From contig JAODNB010000254.1 in assembly GCA_025464795.1 (NCBI GenBank), forward strand, positions 1 through 23,326: a stretch of DNA of 23,326 bases, in the 5' to 3' direction. The translations under genes and the position numbers were made by a program. Positions 7,880-14,688 of the stretch are shown in pieces; the stretch's first letter is position 1; the number at the start of each line of letters is the position of its first letter. Below the pieces are notes generated by a model. That model had not been told where the DNA came from. It worked only from the letters and a program-made list of their open reading frames with translations, and searched no databases. The DNA is from Frankiales bacterium (GTDB lineage: Bacteria; Actinomycetota; Actinomycetes; Mycobacteriales; SCTD01).

Positions 7880-8905
7880 TCAGCGGCTGTGCTTCGCCCG
7901 CTTCGCCGGCTTCTGGCGGCGGGACAGGAGGAAGAACAGCAGACCGAGCAGACCGATGCCGCCTGCTGTTCCCGCGATCGGGACCAGGGGCAGCCCACTG
8001 CTGTCGCCATGCTTCTGGACCAGCGGAGTGGTCGTGACGGGCGTTCCCGCTCCTTCTACGGCCGGGAAGGTGATGGTGGCCTGGGCTCCGCGCTTGTTGA
8101 GGCCGCTGACGAGCTCGATGCTCGCCTTCCATGGCCCAGCCGGCAGTGCCTTGTCGAGCAGGACAGTGACCGGCTCGGTGTCCTTCACCCCGAGCGTGGT
8201 CCCGAGCTTCGCCGTGAAAGGACCGGCGCTGAGACCGCCGGGACCGTTAGCGAGCTTCAGTGATCCGCTCATGTCGAGAGCGCGACCGCCGGTGTTGTGC
8301 ACCAGGGCGTAAACGACAGGACTGCCGTCGGGCAGTCTGTTGGCAGTGAGGGTGTCAATGGTGAAGTCGCTGGGGGGCTCACCTCCCGGTCCTACGGACA
8401 GGTAGACGCGGACACCGACCCGGTTCACCTGCCTGACCCCCGAGGTCGCGCCGGAGCTCACCTCGGCCCAGATGACCGCGTACCGCTCACCCGAAGAGGC
8501 CTTCGGGGGCACCGAGATCGTGGCCTCGACGGTGGTGTTGGCTCCGGCCGCCAGCTTGATCGAGGACTGGCTGACCTTCGTCCACGTCGTCAGCTCGTTC
8601 ACCGCGTGGCCCGGTCCCGGCGCAAAACCGCCCTTGGTGATGTCCGCCGCGGCGGGGTAGAGAGCGACATCGACCGGTTTGGGTGAGTCGTTGGTGACAA
8701 CGAGCTTGCGGGAGAACGAGGCGCCCGGGGCGACGTGGTCGATCACGTAGATGCGGGCACGGGGGTCGTCCCGTCGGGACGTCGGCGCCTCCCCGAGCCG
8801 GATCCCGATGCCTCCGCTGCTGGCAGCCTGGGCGGACGGGAACGTGCCGATGGCCGGGGCGAGGGCCCCGGCCACCAGCAGAACGACGAGTGCTCTGGAG
8901 ATCAT
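7880..8905 (-). CDS. DUF916 (WxL-interacting-protein-like) membrane-anchored surface protein
   Basis: A 341-residue protein with an N-terminal signal peptide (MISRALVVLLVAGALAPAIGTFPSAQA, cleavage near AQA/AS). A DUF916-like beta domain follows (about 33-150: IGIRLGEAPTSRRDDPRARIYVIDHVAPGASFSRKLVVTNDS and SGERYAVIWAEVSS). A second Ig-like region (about 175-285: VVYALVHNTGGRALDMSGSLKL) then leads to a C-terminal transmembrane helix (about 305-326) and a basic cytoplasmic tail (RRQKPAKRAKHSR). This is the layout of WxL-interacting proteins, which in Firmicutes are encoded beside WxL proteins and bind them and the peptidoglycan. It is the second gene of a transcript with the WxL-like gene at 8925-9467 (19-base gap). 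ATG 8905 is preceded by AAAGAG. Confidence 0.8.
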   Translation of the reverse strand: MISRALVVLLVAGALAPAIGTFPSAQAASSGGIGIRLGEAPTSRRDDPRARIYVIDHVAPGASFSRKLVVTNDSPKPVDVALYPAAADITKGGFAPGPGHAVNELTTWTKVSQSSIKLAAGANTTVEATISVPPKASSGERYAVIWAEVSSGATSGVRQVNRVGVRVYLSVGPGGEPPSDFTIDTLTANRLPDGSPVVYALVHNTGGRALDMSGSLKLANGPGGLSAGPFTAKLGTTLGVKDTEPVTVLLDKALPAGPWKASIELVSGLNKRGAQATITFPAVEGAGTPVTTTPLVQKHGDSSGLPLVPIAGTAGGIGLLGLLFFLLSRRQKPAKRAKHSR

Positions 8906-8924
8906 GCGCTCTTTCTATAGCCTC

Positions 8925-9467
8925 TTAGGCGACAGAGTGCGTGATCGTGCCCGAGTACGTACCGGCGACCTGCGCGGCCGCCAGGTTGAAGGTGATGGTC
9001 GGGTTCCAGCTCGCGGTGTTGACACCGGAACCAGCAGCCAGCGACACAGCCGTCGCGCCAGTGCCGACGGTCGCGGCGAGGGAGGGGGTGAAGGCTCCAA
9101 GGCCAGTCGTGGTGGGGGTACCCGACGTGTAGGTGATCGACGTGTTCGGCACCGTCTCGTTCGTGGTGTGCGTGCCGGTGAAGAAGTCGGTGGACGTGAC
9201 CGTGGTCGTCCAGGCGGACACCAGGTTGGCGCGCTGGTCGCTGACAGCGACGGTGCCCAAGGAGCCGCTGACCGTGGACGAGCCGGTTGCGACGGAGCCC
9301 AGGGCGACGGTGCCGGTCGGCACGGTGATGCTGATCGCGCCGGCGTTGATGGCGAAGGTCGCTGCGGTGCCTCCGGTCTGGGCAGCGTTGGCGGTACCCG
9401 CTCCGAGGCCGACGACAGACGCGGCGGCGGCGGCAACCAGGGCGAGTGCAGTGCTGTGACGGCGCAT
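8925..9467 (-). CDS. Secreted WxL-like surface protein
   Basis: A 180-residue exported protein and a diverged paralogue of the gene at 7342-7878. The signal peptide is MRRHSTALALVAAAAASVVGLGAGTANA with cleavage at ANA/AQ. The mature domain is very rich in Thr, Ala, Gly and Val. It has a WxL-like element (NLVSAWTTTVTSTDFFTG), SITYTSGTPTTTG, and the terminal ASWNPTITFNLAAAQVAGTYSGTITHSVA. It lacks the two cysteines of its paralogue. The start at 9467 is supported by GAGGGA (complement of 9475-9480) seven bases upstream. As first gene of the operon with the DUF916 gene it probably supplies that protein's surface partner. No LPXTG anchor or membrane helix is present, so retention would depend on wall binding or on the DUF916 protein. 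Confidence 0.78.
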   Translation of the reverse strand: MRRHSTALALVAAAAASVVGLGAGTANAAQTGGTAATFAINAGAISITVPTGTVALGSVATGSSTVSGSLGTVAVSDQRANLVSAWTTTVTSTDFFTGTHTTNETVPNTSITYTSGTPTTTGLGAFTPSLAATVGTGATAVSLAAGSGVNTASWNPTITFNLAAAQVAGTYSGTITHSVA

Positions 9468-9480
9468 GATGTAGTCCCTC

Positions 9481-9510
9481 TGGGTAGGTGAACTGGCTTG
9501 TACCTATCCA
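9481..9510 (-). promoter_or_regulatory. Hairpin abutting the RBS of the second WxL-like gene
   Basis: On the minus strand TGGATAGGT and ACCTACCCA form a 9-bp stem with one A.C mismatch and a 12-base loop. The stem ends one base before the GAGGGA ribosome-binding site (9475-9480). It could affect ribosome access, but only if transcription starts at or upstream of 9510. Confidence 0.35.
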
Positions 9511-9537
9511 TCGGCAGGGTCTGGCTGATTGCTTCAT
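9508..9537 (-). promoter_or_regulatory. Sigma-28-like promoter motif before the second WxL-like gene
   Basis: Read on the minus strand, ATGAAG (complement of 9532-9537), 16 bases and GCCGATGG (complement of 9508-9515) resemble the motif upstream of the other WxL-like gene; the ten bases TGCCGATGGA are identical at both loci. The -35 match is weaker (4 of 6 to CTCAAG). A start about seven bases downstream would leave a leader of roughly 30 bases. In the rest of the 225-base gap (9468-9692) I see only a weak GGCCCT/AGGGCC inverted repeat (9564-9569 with 9584-9589) and no gene. Confidence 0.3.
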
Positions 9538-9692
9538 GGCTCGTTCGAGTCATCTGTTCACTGGGCCCTTTGGAGCAGCGGTCAGGGCCATCAGCCTCGC
9601 GAATCGGCTCCATGTGCCGGGTTTGGTCCGTGATGAGCCCGCCCTCGAAGCAGCCTCGACCCGACTGCGCCGTCCCAAAGAGACTTTTCGAG

Positions 9693-11237
9693 CTAGACGT
9701 TCTCGGGTGACCGGCTGTAGCCCGGGAAGTTGCCGAACAGCTCTTCGCCCTCGGGACCCTCGGTGACTGCTTGCACGAGCAGATCGCCGCCGACGAAGGC
9801 GCCCTTCCAGGACGCCCCCTTGCCACCGAAGACCTCCTCCCGGTCGCCCCGCGAGCGCGGCTTGTTGATGCCCACCTTGAAGGCCTGGAGCTGCTCGGCA
9901 ACGCGTGCGCCGAAGACAGCGTCATCGGTAGCCACGGAGGCGACCAGCGAGCCGTTGGAGGCGTTCATCGCTGCCAGCAGCTCGTTCTCGGTGTCAACGA
10001 TGATGACGCTGTCGAGGGGCCCGAAGGGCTCAGCGTGGTGGAGCGCCCAGTTGGTCGGCGGACCGAGGACGGCGGCCGGTGCGACGTACGCGCTGGTGTC
10101 CTGGCCGTCGAGGAAGCGCCCGTCGGAGAGGTCTCCGCGGTAGAGCGGCACGGCGCCGCCGCTGACGGCAGCGGCGTAGTGGTCGCGCAGCTCCGCAGCC
10201 TTGGTGGCGTGGATGACCGGGCCGAAGTCGAGCTCCGGCAGCGGGTCGAACGACGTCTCGACAGCCAGGGGGTGGCCGAAGCGAAGCGACTGGACGACGG
10301 GCAGGTACATCTCCAGGAACTCGGGGAACAGCTCGCGCTGGACGACGTACCGCGGGTAGGCGGTGCAGCGCTGCTTGGCGTACTCGAAGCCCTTCTTGAG
10401 GTGGACGGCAAGGTCGTCCCACTGGGAGAAGTCCCAGATCCCCCACGCGTTGAGGCCCTCCTGCTCGAGGAAGTGCCGCTTCCCGGTGTCCGCCAGGGTC
10501 GTGGCGGCCTTGCGGCCGTTCGCGCGGCCGCCGACGAATGCCAGCGCGCCGATCTCCGGCGCGCTGATGAGCGCATCCCCGAGAGTCGAGCCCACGCCGC
10601 TGAGCAGCGTCACCGGCAGGCCCTGACGACGCATGATGGCGTGCGCCAGGGTGAGGCAGTGGAAGCCGCCCTGCGACGGCGTCTTGGCCACGACAGCGTT
10701 GCCCGCGAGGCACTCGACCAGCTCCGCGTGCACCAGCACCGACATCGGGTAGTTCCAGGACGCGATGTTGGAGACCGGGCCGGGCAGCGGCCGGCGGCCG
10801 GCGATCTGGCGCTCGATCTCCTGCAGGTACCAGTCGACGCCGTCGAGAGCGCGGTCGACGTCGGCGCAGGCGAGCCGCCACGGCTTGCCGATCTCCCAGA
10901 CGAGCAGCAGCGCGAGGGTCTCGCGGTGGGTGCGCATCTCGTCGACGGCAGCCTTGACGCGCGCCTTGCGCTCGTCGAGGTCGACGGCCCCCCAGGCCTT
11001 GTGCTCGTCAGCCGCCTGGGCCACCGCGGTCACCGCGTCCTCGTGCGTGATGCGCGGCGGCCCCTCGATCGGGGTGCCGTCGATCGGGGTGACGTGCTCG
11101 CCCGGTGAGCCGCTCCGCCGCCACTCGCCACCCGCCAGGTTCAGGATGCGGTCGGCGTCGAACGCCTCCGGCGCGATGGCGCGCGCGCGCGCGTAGACGT
11201 CCGCCCACGCGGTTCCGGGCTTGAGGGAGAGCGTCAC
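9693..11237 (-). CDS. Aldehyde dehydrogenase family protein, substrate unknown
   Basis: A 514-residue NAD(P)-dependent ALDH-superfamily enzyme that would oxidise an aldehyde to the acid. Key elements are present: SNIASWNYP (N162 stabilises the oxyanion), VVAKTPSQ (K185, cofactor contact), FVGGRANG (234-241, nucleotide-binding loop), FLEQEGLNAWGIW (general-base glutamate region, E260) and the nucleophile in AKQRCTAYPR (C291). Several motifs deviate from the commonest forms: FTGS is FVGG and E-x-GGK/GN is EQEGLN, which marks a divergent subfamily. GTG 11237 is supported by GAAGGG nine bases upstream (complement of 11247-11252). Neighbouring genes do not indicate a pathway, so I do not assign a substrate. 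Confidence 0.85.
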   Translation of the reverse strand: MTLSLKPGTAWADVYARARAIAPEAFDADRILNLAGGEWRRSGSPGEHVTPIDGTPIEGPPRITHEDAVTAVAQAADEHKAWGAVDLDERKARVKAAVDEMRTHRETLALLLVWEIGKPWRLACADVDRALDGVDWYLQEIERQIAGRRPLPGPVSNIASWNYPMSVLVHAELVECLAGNAVVAKTPSQGGFHCLTLAHAIMRRQGLPVTLLSGVGSTLGDALISAPEIGALAFVGGRANGRKAATTLADTGKRHFLEQEGLNAWGIWDFSQWDDLAVHLKKGFEYAKQRCTAYPRYVVQRELFPEFLEMYLPVVQSLRFGHPLAVETSFDPLPELDFGPVIHATKAAELRDHYAAAVSGGAVPLYRGDLSDGRFLDGQDTSAYVAPAAVLGPPTNWALHHAEPFGPLDSVIIVDTENELLAAMNASNGSLVASVATDDAVFGARVAEQLQAFKVGINKPRSRGDREEVFGGKGASWKGAFVGGDLLVQAVTEGPEGEELFGNFPGYSRSPENV

Positions 11238-11271
11238 GACGAGAGACCCTTCGAGTTGCTTGCGCGTTGCC

Positions 11272-11349
11272 TGACGAACAGCACCAGGGGCGAACCATGA
11301 CTGACTCTGCCCGATCGAGGCAAGTCCACGCCAGCGTGACGAACAGCAC
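11272..11349. repeat. 13-bp direct repeats flanking an imperfect palindrome upstream of the aldehyde dehydrogenase
   Basis: TGACGAACAGCAC occurs perfectly at 11272-11284 and 11337-11349, 65 bases apart. Between them lies an imperfect inverted repeat, GACTCTGCC-CGATCGA-GGCAAGTC (11303-11326, one-base bulge). All of it falls in the 139-base gap between the GNAT gene and the aldehyde dehydrogenase start, where that gene's promoter should be. The arrangement looks like a regulator-binding region; no regulator gene is adjacent. Confidence 0.4.
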
Positions 11350-11376
11350 TCGGGACGCCCGTCTCACATGGTGGGA

Positions 11377-12219
11377 TCAGAACAGGACGCTGGCGAAGAC
11401 CCCGACCTCGGCGAACCCGACCTTCTCGTAGGCCCTGCGGGCAGCGATGTTGTAGTCGTTGACGTAGAGCGAGACGGTCGGTGCGACCGTCGCGCGGGCC
11501 TGCTCGACGACTGCTGCCGTTCCCGTCGTGCCCATCCCGCGCCCTCGAAGGGTGGGGTGGACCCACACCCCCTGGACCTGGCAGACCTGGCTCGTTGCGG
11601 CCCCGACCTCGGCCTTGAACAGGACCGCACCGTCCTGGATGCGGGCCCACGCCCGCTTCTGCGCGATGAGCTCCTCGATGCGCGCCCGGTAGAGGACTCC
11701 ACCGTCACCGGCCAACGGCGACACCCCCACCTCCTCCGTGAACATCGCCACGCAGGCCGGGAGCAGCAGGTCGATCTCGCGCGGCTCGACGAGGCGTACG
11801 CCGTCATCTGGCTCGATGCGCGGGTCCTCGTCGATGGCCATGAGGGGCTGACGGGCCCGTACCTCGCGTGCCCAGCCCCAGTGCGGCTGGAGCAGGTTCC
11901 AGAGCTCCCCGACGGCGGCCGCTGGCCCCACCAGGGACGAGCAGCGGCGGCCCTGACGACGAGCACGGTCCGCGAACGCCTTGATCGCGTCCGGGCCGGC
12001 CTGGACCGGGACGAGGTTCGCCCCGGAGTAGCAGATGGCCTCGAGCCGACCGCGGTCCCCGTAGCCCCAGACCTCAGCTCCGAGCCGCCAGGCATCGAGG
12101 CCACAGGCGTCCAGGCGCGAGGCCACGAACACGTCAGCAACCGGGTCGCGGGCGACCAGCGCCCGCACCTCGTCGAGGTCACGCGCCTCGAGCACACGGG
12201 TGGCCGAGGTCCTCAACAC
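11377..12219 (-). CDS. GNAT acetyltransferase with N-terminal DUF4081 domain
   Basis: A 280-residue cytosolic protein. The N-terminal half (about 10-115: DVFVASRLDACGLDAWRLGAEVWGY ... NLVPVQAG) matches DUF4081, a degenerate GNAT-like domain found in actinobacteria. The C-terminal half is a GNAT acetyltransferase domain whose acetyl-CoA site is VQGVWVHPTLRGRGMGTTGTAAVVEQA; RGRGMG is the R/Q-x-x-G-x-G/A pyrophosphate loop. SLYVNDYNIAARRAYEKVGF is the conserved C-terminal strand-helix. This gene commonly follows ispG in actinobacteria (established synteny); the acceptor substrate is unknown. GTG 12219 lies six bases after a TACATT -10-like hexamer on the minus strand, so a leaderless transcript is plausible. 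I saw no Shine-Dalgarno sequence or good -35. Confidence 0.85.
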   Translation of the reverse strand: MLRTSATRVLEARDLDEVRALVARDPVADVFVASRLDACGLDAWRLGAEVWGYGDRGRLEAICYSGANLVPVQAGPDAIKAFADRARRQGRRCSSLVGPAAAVGELWNLLQPHWGWAREVRARQPLMAIDEDPRIEPDDGVRLVEPREIDLLLPACVAMFTEEVGVSPLAGDGGVLYRARIEELIAQKRAWARIQDGAVLFKAEVGAATSQVCQVQGVWVHPTLRGRGMGTTGTAAVVEQARATVAPTVSLYVNDYNIAARRAYEKVGFAEVGVFASVLF

Positions 12220-12260
12220 CGGACCAATGTACGGGTCAGGCGGTCACTTTCGGGAGGCGC

Positions 12261-12319
12261 GCAGCTGATCGTCAGGCAGACACTGTCATGAGAGAGGCAG
12301 CTGATCGTCAGGCAGACAC
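12261..12319. repeat. Two 23-bp perfect direct repeats across the ispG stop codon
   Basis: The same 23 bases, beginning GCAGCTGATCG and ending CAGACAC, occur at 12261-12283 and 12297-12319. The offset is 36 bases, a multiple of three, and 13 unique bases separate the copies. The second copy contains the last codons and TGA stop of ispG (minus strand GTG TCT GCC TGA); the first lies just downstream of ispG. This looks like a recent local duplication of the gene's 3' end. The remainder of the 88-base gap up to the GNAT gene shows only that gene's -10-like hexamer. Confidence 0.9.
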
Positions 12320-13447
12320 GGTGGGCGCACCCGAGGGCCCGTCGTACAACTCGGCGAGCCTCAGGGCCTCTTCGATGAGGGTCTCCACGATCTGGGCCTC
12401 AGGCACGGTCTTGATGACCTCTCCCTTGACGAAGATCTGGCCCTTGCCGTTGCCGGACGCGACCCCGAGGTCGGCCTCCCGGGCCTCACCGGGACCGTTG
12501 ACGACGCACCCCATGACCGCGACCCGAAGGGGAACGGTGAGGCCTTCCAGGCCGGCGGTGACCTGGTTCGCGAGCGTGTAGACGTCGACCTGCGCTCGCC
12601 CGCACGACGGGCAGCTGACGATCTCCAGACCGCGCTGCTTGAGGTTCAGCGACTCGAGGATCTGCAGACCGACCTTGACCTCCTCCACGGGAGGAGCCGA
12701 CAGGGAGACCCGGATGGTGTCACCGATGCCCTCCGCGAGCAGGGCGCCGAACGCGACCGCCGACTTGATGGTGCCCTGGAAGGCCGGTCCGGCCTCGGTC
12801 ACCCCGAGGTGCAGGGGGTAGTCGCACTGCTGCGACAGCAGCCGGTACGCCTGGACCATCACGACGGGGTCGTTGTGCTTCACCGAGATCTTGATGTCGG
12901 TGAAGTCGTGCTCCTCGAACAGCGAGCACTCCCAGAGGGCCGACTCGACCAGGGCCTCGGGAGTGGCCTTGCCGTACTTCGCGAGCAGGCGCTTGTCCAA
13001 GGAGCCGGCGTTCACGCCGATCCGGATGGGCGTGCCCGCCGCCTTCGCAGCCCGGGCGATCTCGCCCACGTTGCCGTCGAACTCCCGGATGTTGCCCGGG
13101 TTGACCCGCACGGCCGCGCAGCCAGCGTCGATCGCCTTGAAGATGTACTTCGGCTGGAAGTGGATGTCAGCGATGACCGGCAGCTGCGACTTCGCCACGA
13201 TGGTGGCGAGTGCATCCGCGTCGACCGGGTCTGGCACCGCGACCCGGACGATCTGGCAGCCCGTCGCGGTGAGCTCCGCGATCTGCTGCAGCGTGGCGTT
13301 CACGTCCGCAGTGACCGTCGTCGTCATCGACTGCACGGAGATGGGCGCACCCCCGCCGACGAGGACACCCCCGACGTTCAGCTGCTTGGTCTTGGCCCGC
13401 TCGGCCAGCCTGGCCGGCACCTCGGGCATGCCCAGGGCGACCGTCAC
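12308..13447 (-). CDS. ispG: 4-hydroxy-3-methylbut-2-enyl diphosphate synthase (GcpE)
   Basis: Penultimate MEP-pathway enzyme: a [4Fe-4S] reductase that converts MEcPP to HMBPP for isoprenoid synthesis. The 379-residue length is typical of the bacterial short form. An N-terminal TIM-barrel region (VGGGAPISVQSMTTTVTADVNATLQQI, VIADIHFQPKYIFKAIDAG, VRVNPGNI) precedes a C-terminal cluster domain with ligands C279, C282 (SCPSCGR) and C314 plus E321 (MGCVVNGPGEAREAD). GTG 13447 overlaps the rseP stop as GTGA, so translation is probably coupled. It is the last gene of dxr-rseP-ispG. Its final codons lie inside a 23-bp duplicated sequence. Confidence 0.97.
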   Translation of the reverse strand: MTVALGMPEVPARLAERAKTKQLNVGGVLVGGGAPISVQSMTTTVTADVNATLQQIAELTATGCQIVRVAVPDPVDADALATIVAKSQLPVIADIHFQPKYIFKAIDAGCAAVRVNPGNIREFDGNVGEIARAAKAAGTPIRIGVNAGSLDKRLLAKYGKATPEALVESALWECSLFEEHDFTDIKISVKHNDPVVMVQAYRLLSQQCDYPLHLGVTEAGPAFQGTIKSAVAFGALLAEGIGDTIRVSLSAPPVEEVKVGLQILESLNLKQRGLEIVSCPSCGRAQVDVYTLANQVTAGLEGLTVPLRVAVMGCVVNGPGEAREADLGVASGNGKGQIFVKGEVIKTVPEAQIVETLIEEALRLAELYDGPSGAPTVSA

Positions 13448-14688
13448 TGGTTCAGCTTGATCGGGTTGACGATGTCGGCGCCCAGGAGCCAGAGGGAGAA
13501 GCCGGCGAACAGGATCACCACGGCGAACGTCAGTGGCATCAGGCGGTTGTAGTCGACCCGGACGACGTCGCCGACGTACCCGCGCGCCCGCTTCACCCGG
13601 TCGCGCACCGCCTCGAACCAGACCACTGCGATGTGACCGCCGTCGAGCGGCAGCAGCGGCAGCAGGTTGAAGATGCCGACGAACAGGTTCAACCCGGCAA
13701 CGAGGAGCAGCCCGCCGTAGAGCTTGTTCACGAAGGGGATGTGGGCGCTCGCGATCTCCCCGCTCACACGGCTGACGCCGACGACACCGACGAACCCTGT
13801 GGGGTCGCGGTTCTTGTCGTAGACCGAGCCGATCGTGCCGAGCTTCTTCGTGATGGTGTCGAAGGTGCCGGTGACGAGCAGCTTGAGCTGGGAGCCGGTC
13901 TGCGAGAAGGCCTCGCCCAGCCCCACGTGCTTGAGGACGAACGGGTCCTGGCCGATCCCGACCGTGCCGACGGTGACGACCTTCGTCTCATCGGTGAGGT
14001 CTGGGCGCTGCGTCGCCACCGGGGTCACCGTGAGGGTGCGCGTCTTGCCGTCCCGCTGGACCACCAGCGTGAGGGGCCTGCCCGCGGAGCCCCGTACCAG
14101 CTTCCGGAAGCCCAGGTAGTCCGTCACGGCCTTACCGTTGGCGGACAGCACCTTGTCGCCTTCGCTGAGGCCCGCGGCAGCGGCAGGGCTGGCGACCTGC
14201 CCCGCTCGGCAGGCGCCCGTCTTCTTGTCGACGGTCGTGTCGACGACCGTGGTGGTGCTGTCGATCCGGAGCGGTATGCAGGCCTGGGAGCTCGCGAGCG
14301 TCGGGGTCTTGGTGTCCGAGACACCCAGGGCCAGGACCGTCCCGAACAGGAGCACGATCGTGATGATGAAGTGCACGGTCGAGCCGGCAGCCAGGACCAC
14401 GGTCTTGCGCCCAGGCTTCTGCTTGAAGAAGGCGCGGTCCTCGTCGCCTGGCTCGACCTGCTCGATCGGGGTCATGCCGATGATCTTGACGAAGCCACCG
14501 GCGGGGATGGCCTTCACGCCGTACTCGGTCTCGCCCTTGTGGCGTGACCAGATCGTGGGGCCGAAGCCGACGAAGAACTGGGTGGCCTTCATCCCGTAGT
14601 GGCGCGCGGTGAGGAAGTGCCCTGCCTCGTGGAGCATCACCGAGACGAGGAGCGCCACCACGAAGGCGAGGATGCCGAGCAGGGTCAC
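13444..14688 (-). CDS. rseP: Site-2 intramembrane metalloprotease, M50 family
   Basis: Membrane zinc protease of 414 residues (RseP/Rip1 type). It carries out the second cut in regulated intramembrane proteolysis, typically of anti-sigma factors. HEAGH (20-24) in the first transmembrane helix supplies zinc ligands and the catalytic glutamate. LLPLDGGHI near the C-terminus gives the third ligand aspartate. A PDZ domain lies between (about 185-270: AAGLSEGDKVLSANGKAVTDYLGFRKLV). The frame stays open upstream within dxr, but GTG 14688 is the start: AAAGGA lies upstream (complement of 14695-14700), the first helix follows immediately, and the GTG overlaps the dxr stop as GTGA. Position between dxr and ispG is the usual actinobacterial order. 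Confidence 0.95.
   Translation of the reverse strand: MTLLGILAFVVALLVSVMLHEAGHFLTARHYGMKATQFFVGFGPTIWSRHKGETEYGVKAIPAGGFVKIIGMTPIEQVEPGDEDRAFFKQKPGRKTVVLAAGSTVHFIITIVLLFGTVLALGVSDTKTPTLASSQACIPLRIDSTTTVVDTTVDKKTGACRAGQVASPAAAAGLSEGDKVLSANGKAVTDYLGFRKLVRGSAGRPLTLVVQRDGKTRTLTVTPVATQRPDLTDETKVVTVGTVGIGQDPFVLKHVGLGEAFSQTGSQLKLLVTGTFDTITKKLGTIGSVYDKNRDPTGFVGVVGVSRVSGEIASAHIPFVNKLYGGLLLVAGLNLFVGIFNLLPLLPLDGGHIAVVWFEAVRDRVKRARGYVGDVVRVDYNRLMPLTFAVVILFAGFSLWLLGADIVNPIKLNQ

Noticed and set aside
9771..11108. A 445-codon plus-strand frame opposite the aldehyde dehydrogenase.
   Set aside because: Composition is that of an antisense shadow, while the minus strand encodes an intact ALDH with catalytic residues.
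12261..12319. CRISPR-like repeat-spacer array.
   Set aside because: Only two copies with a 13-base spacer, one of them within the ispG coding end, and no cas genes in the window.
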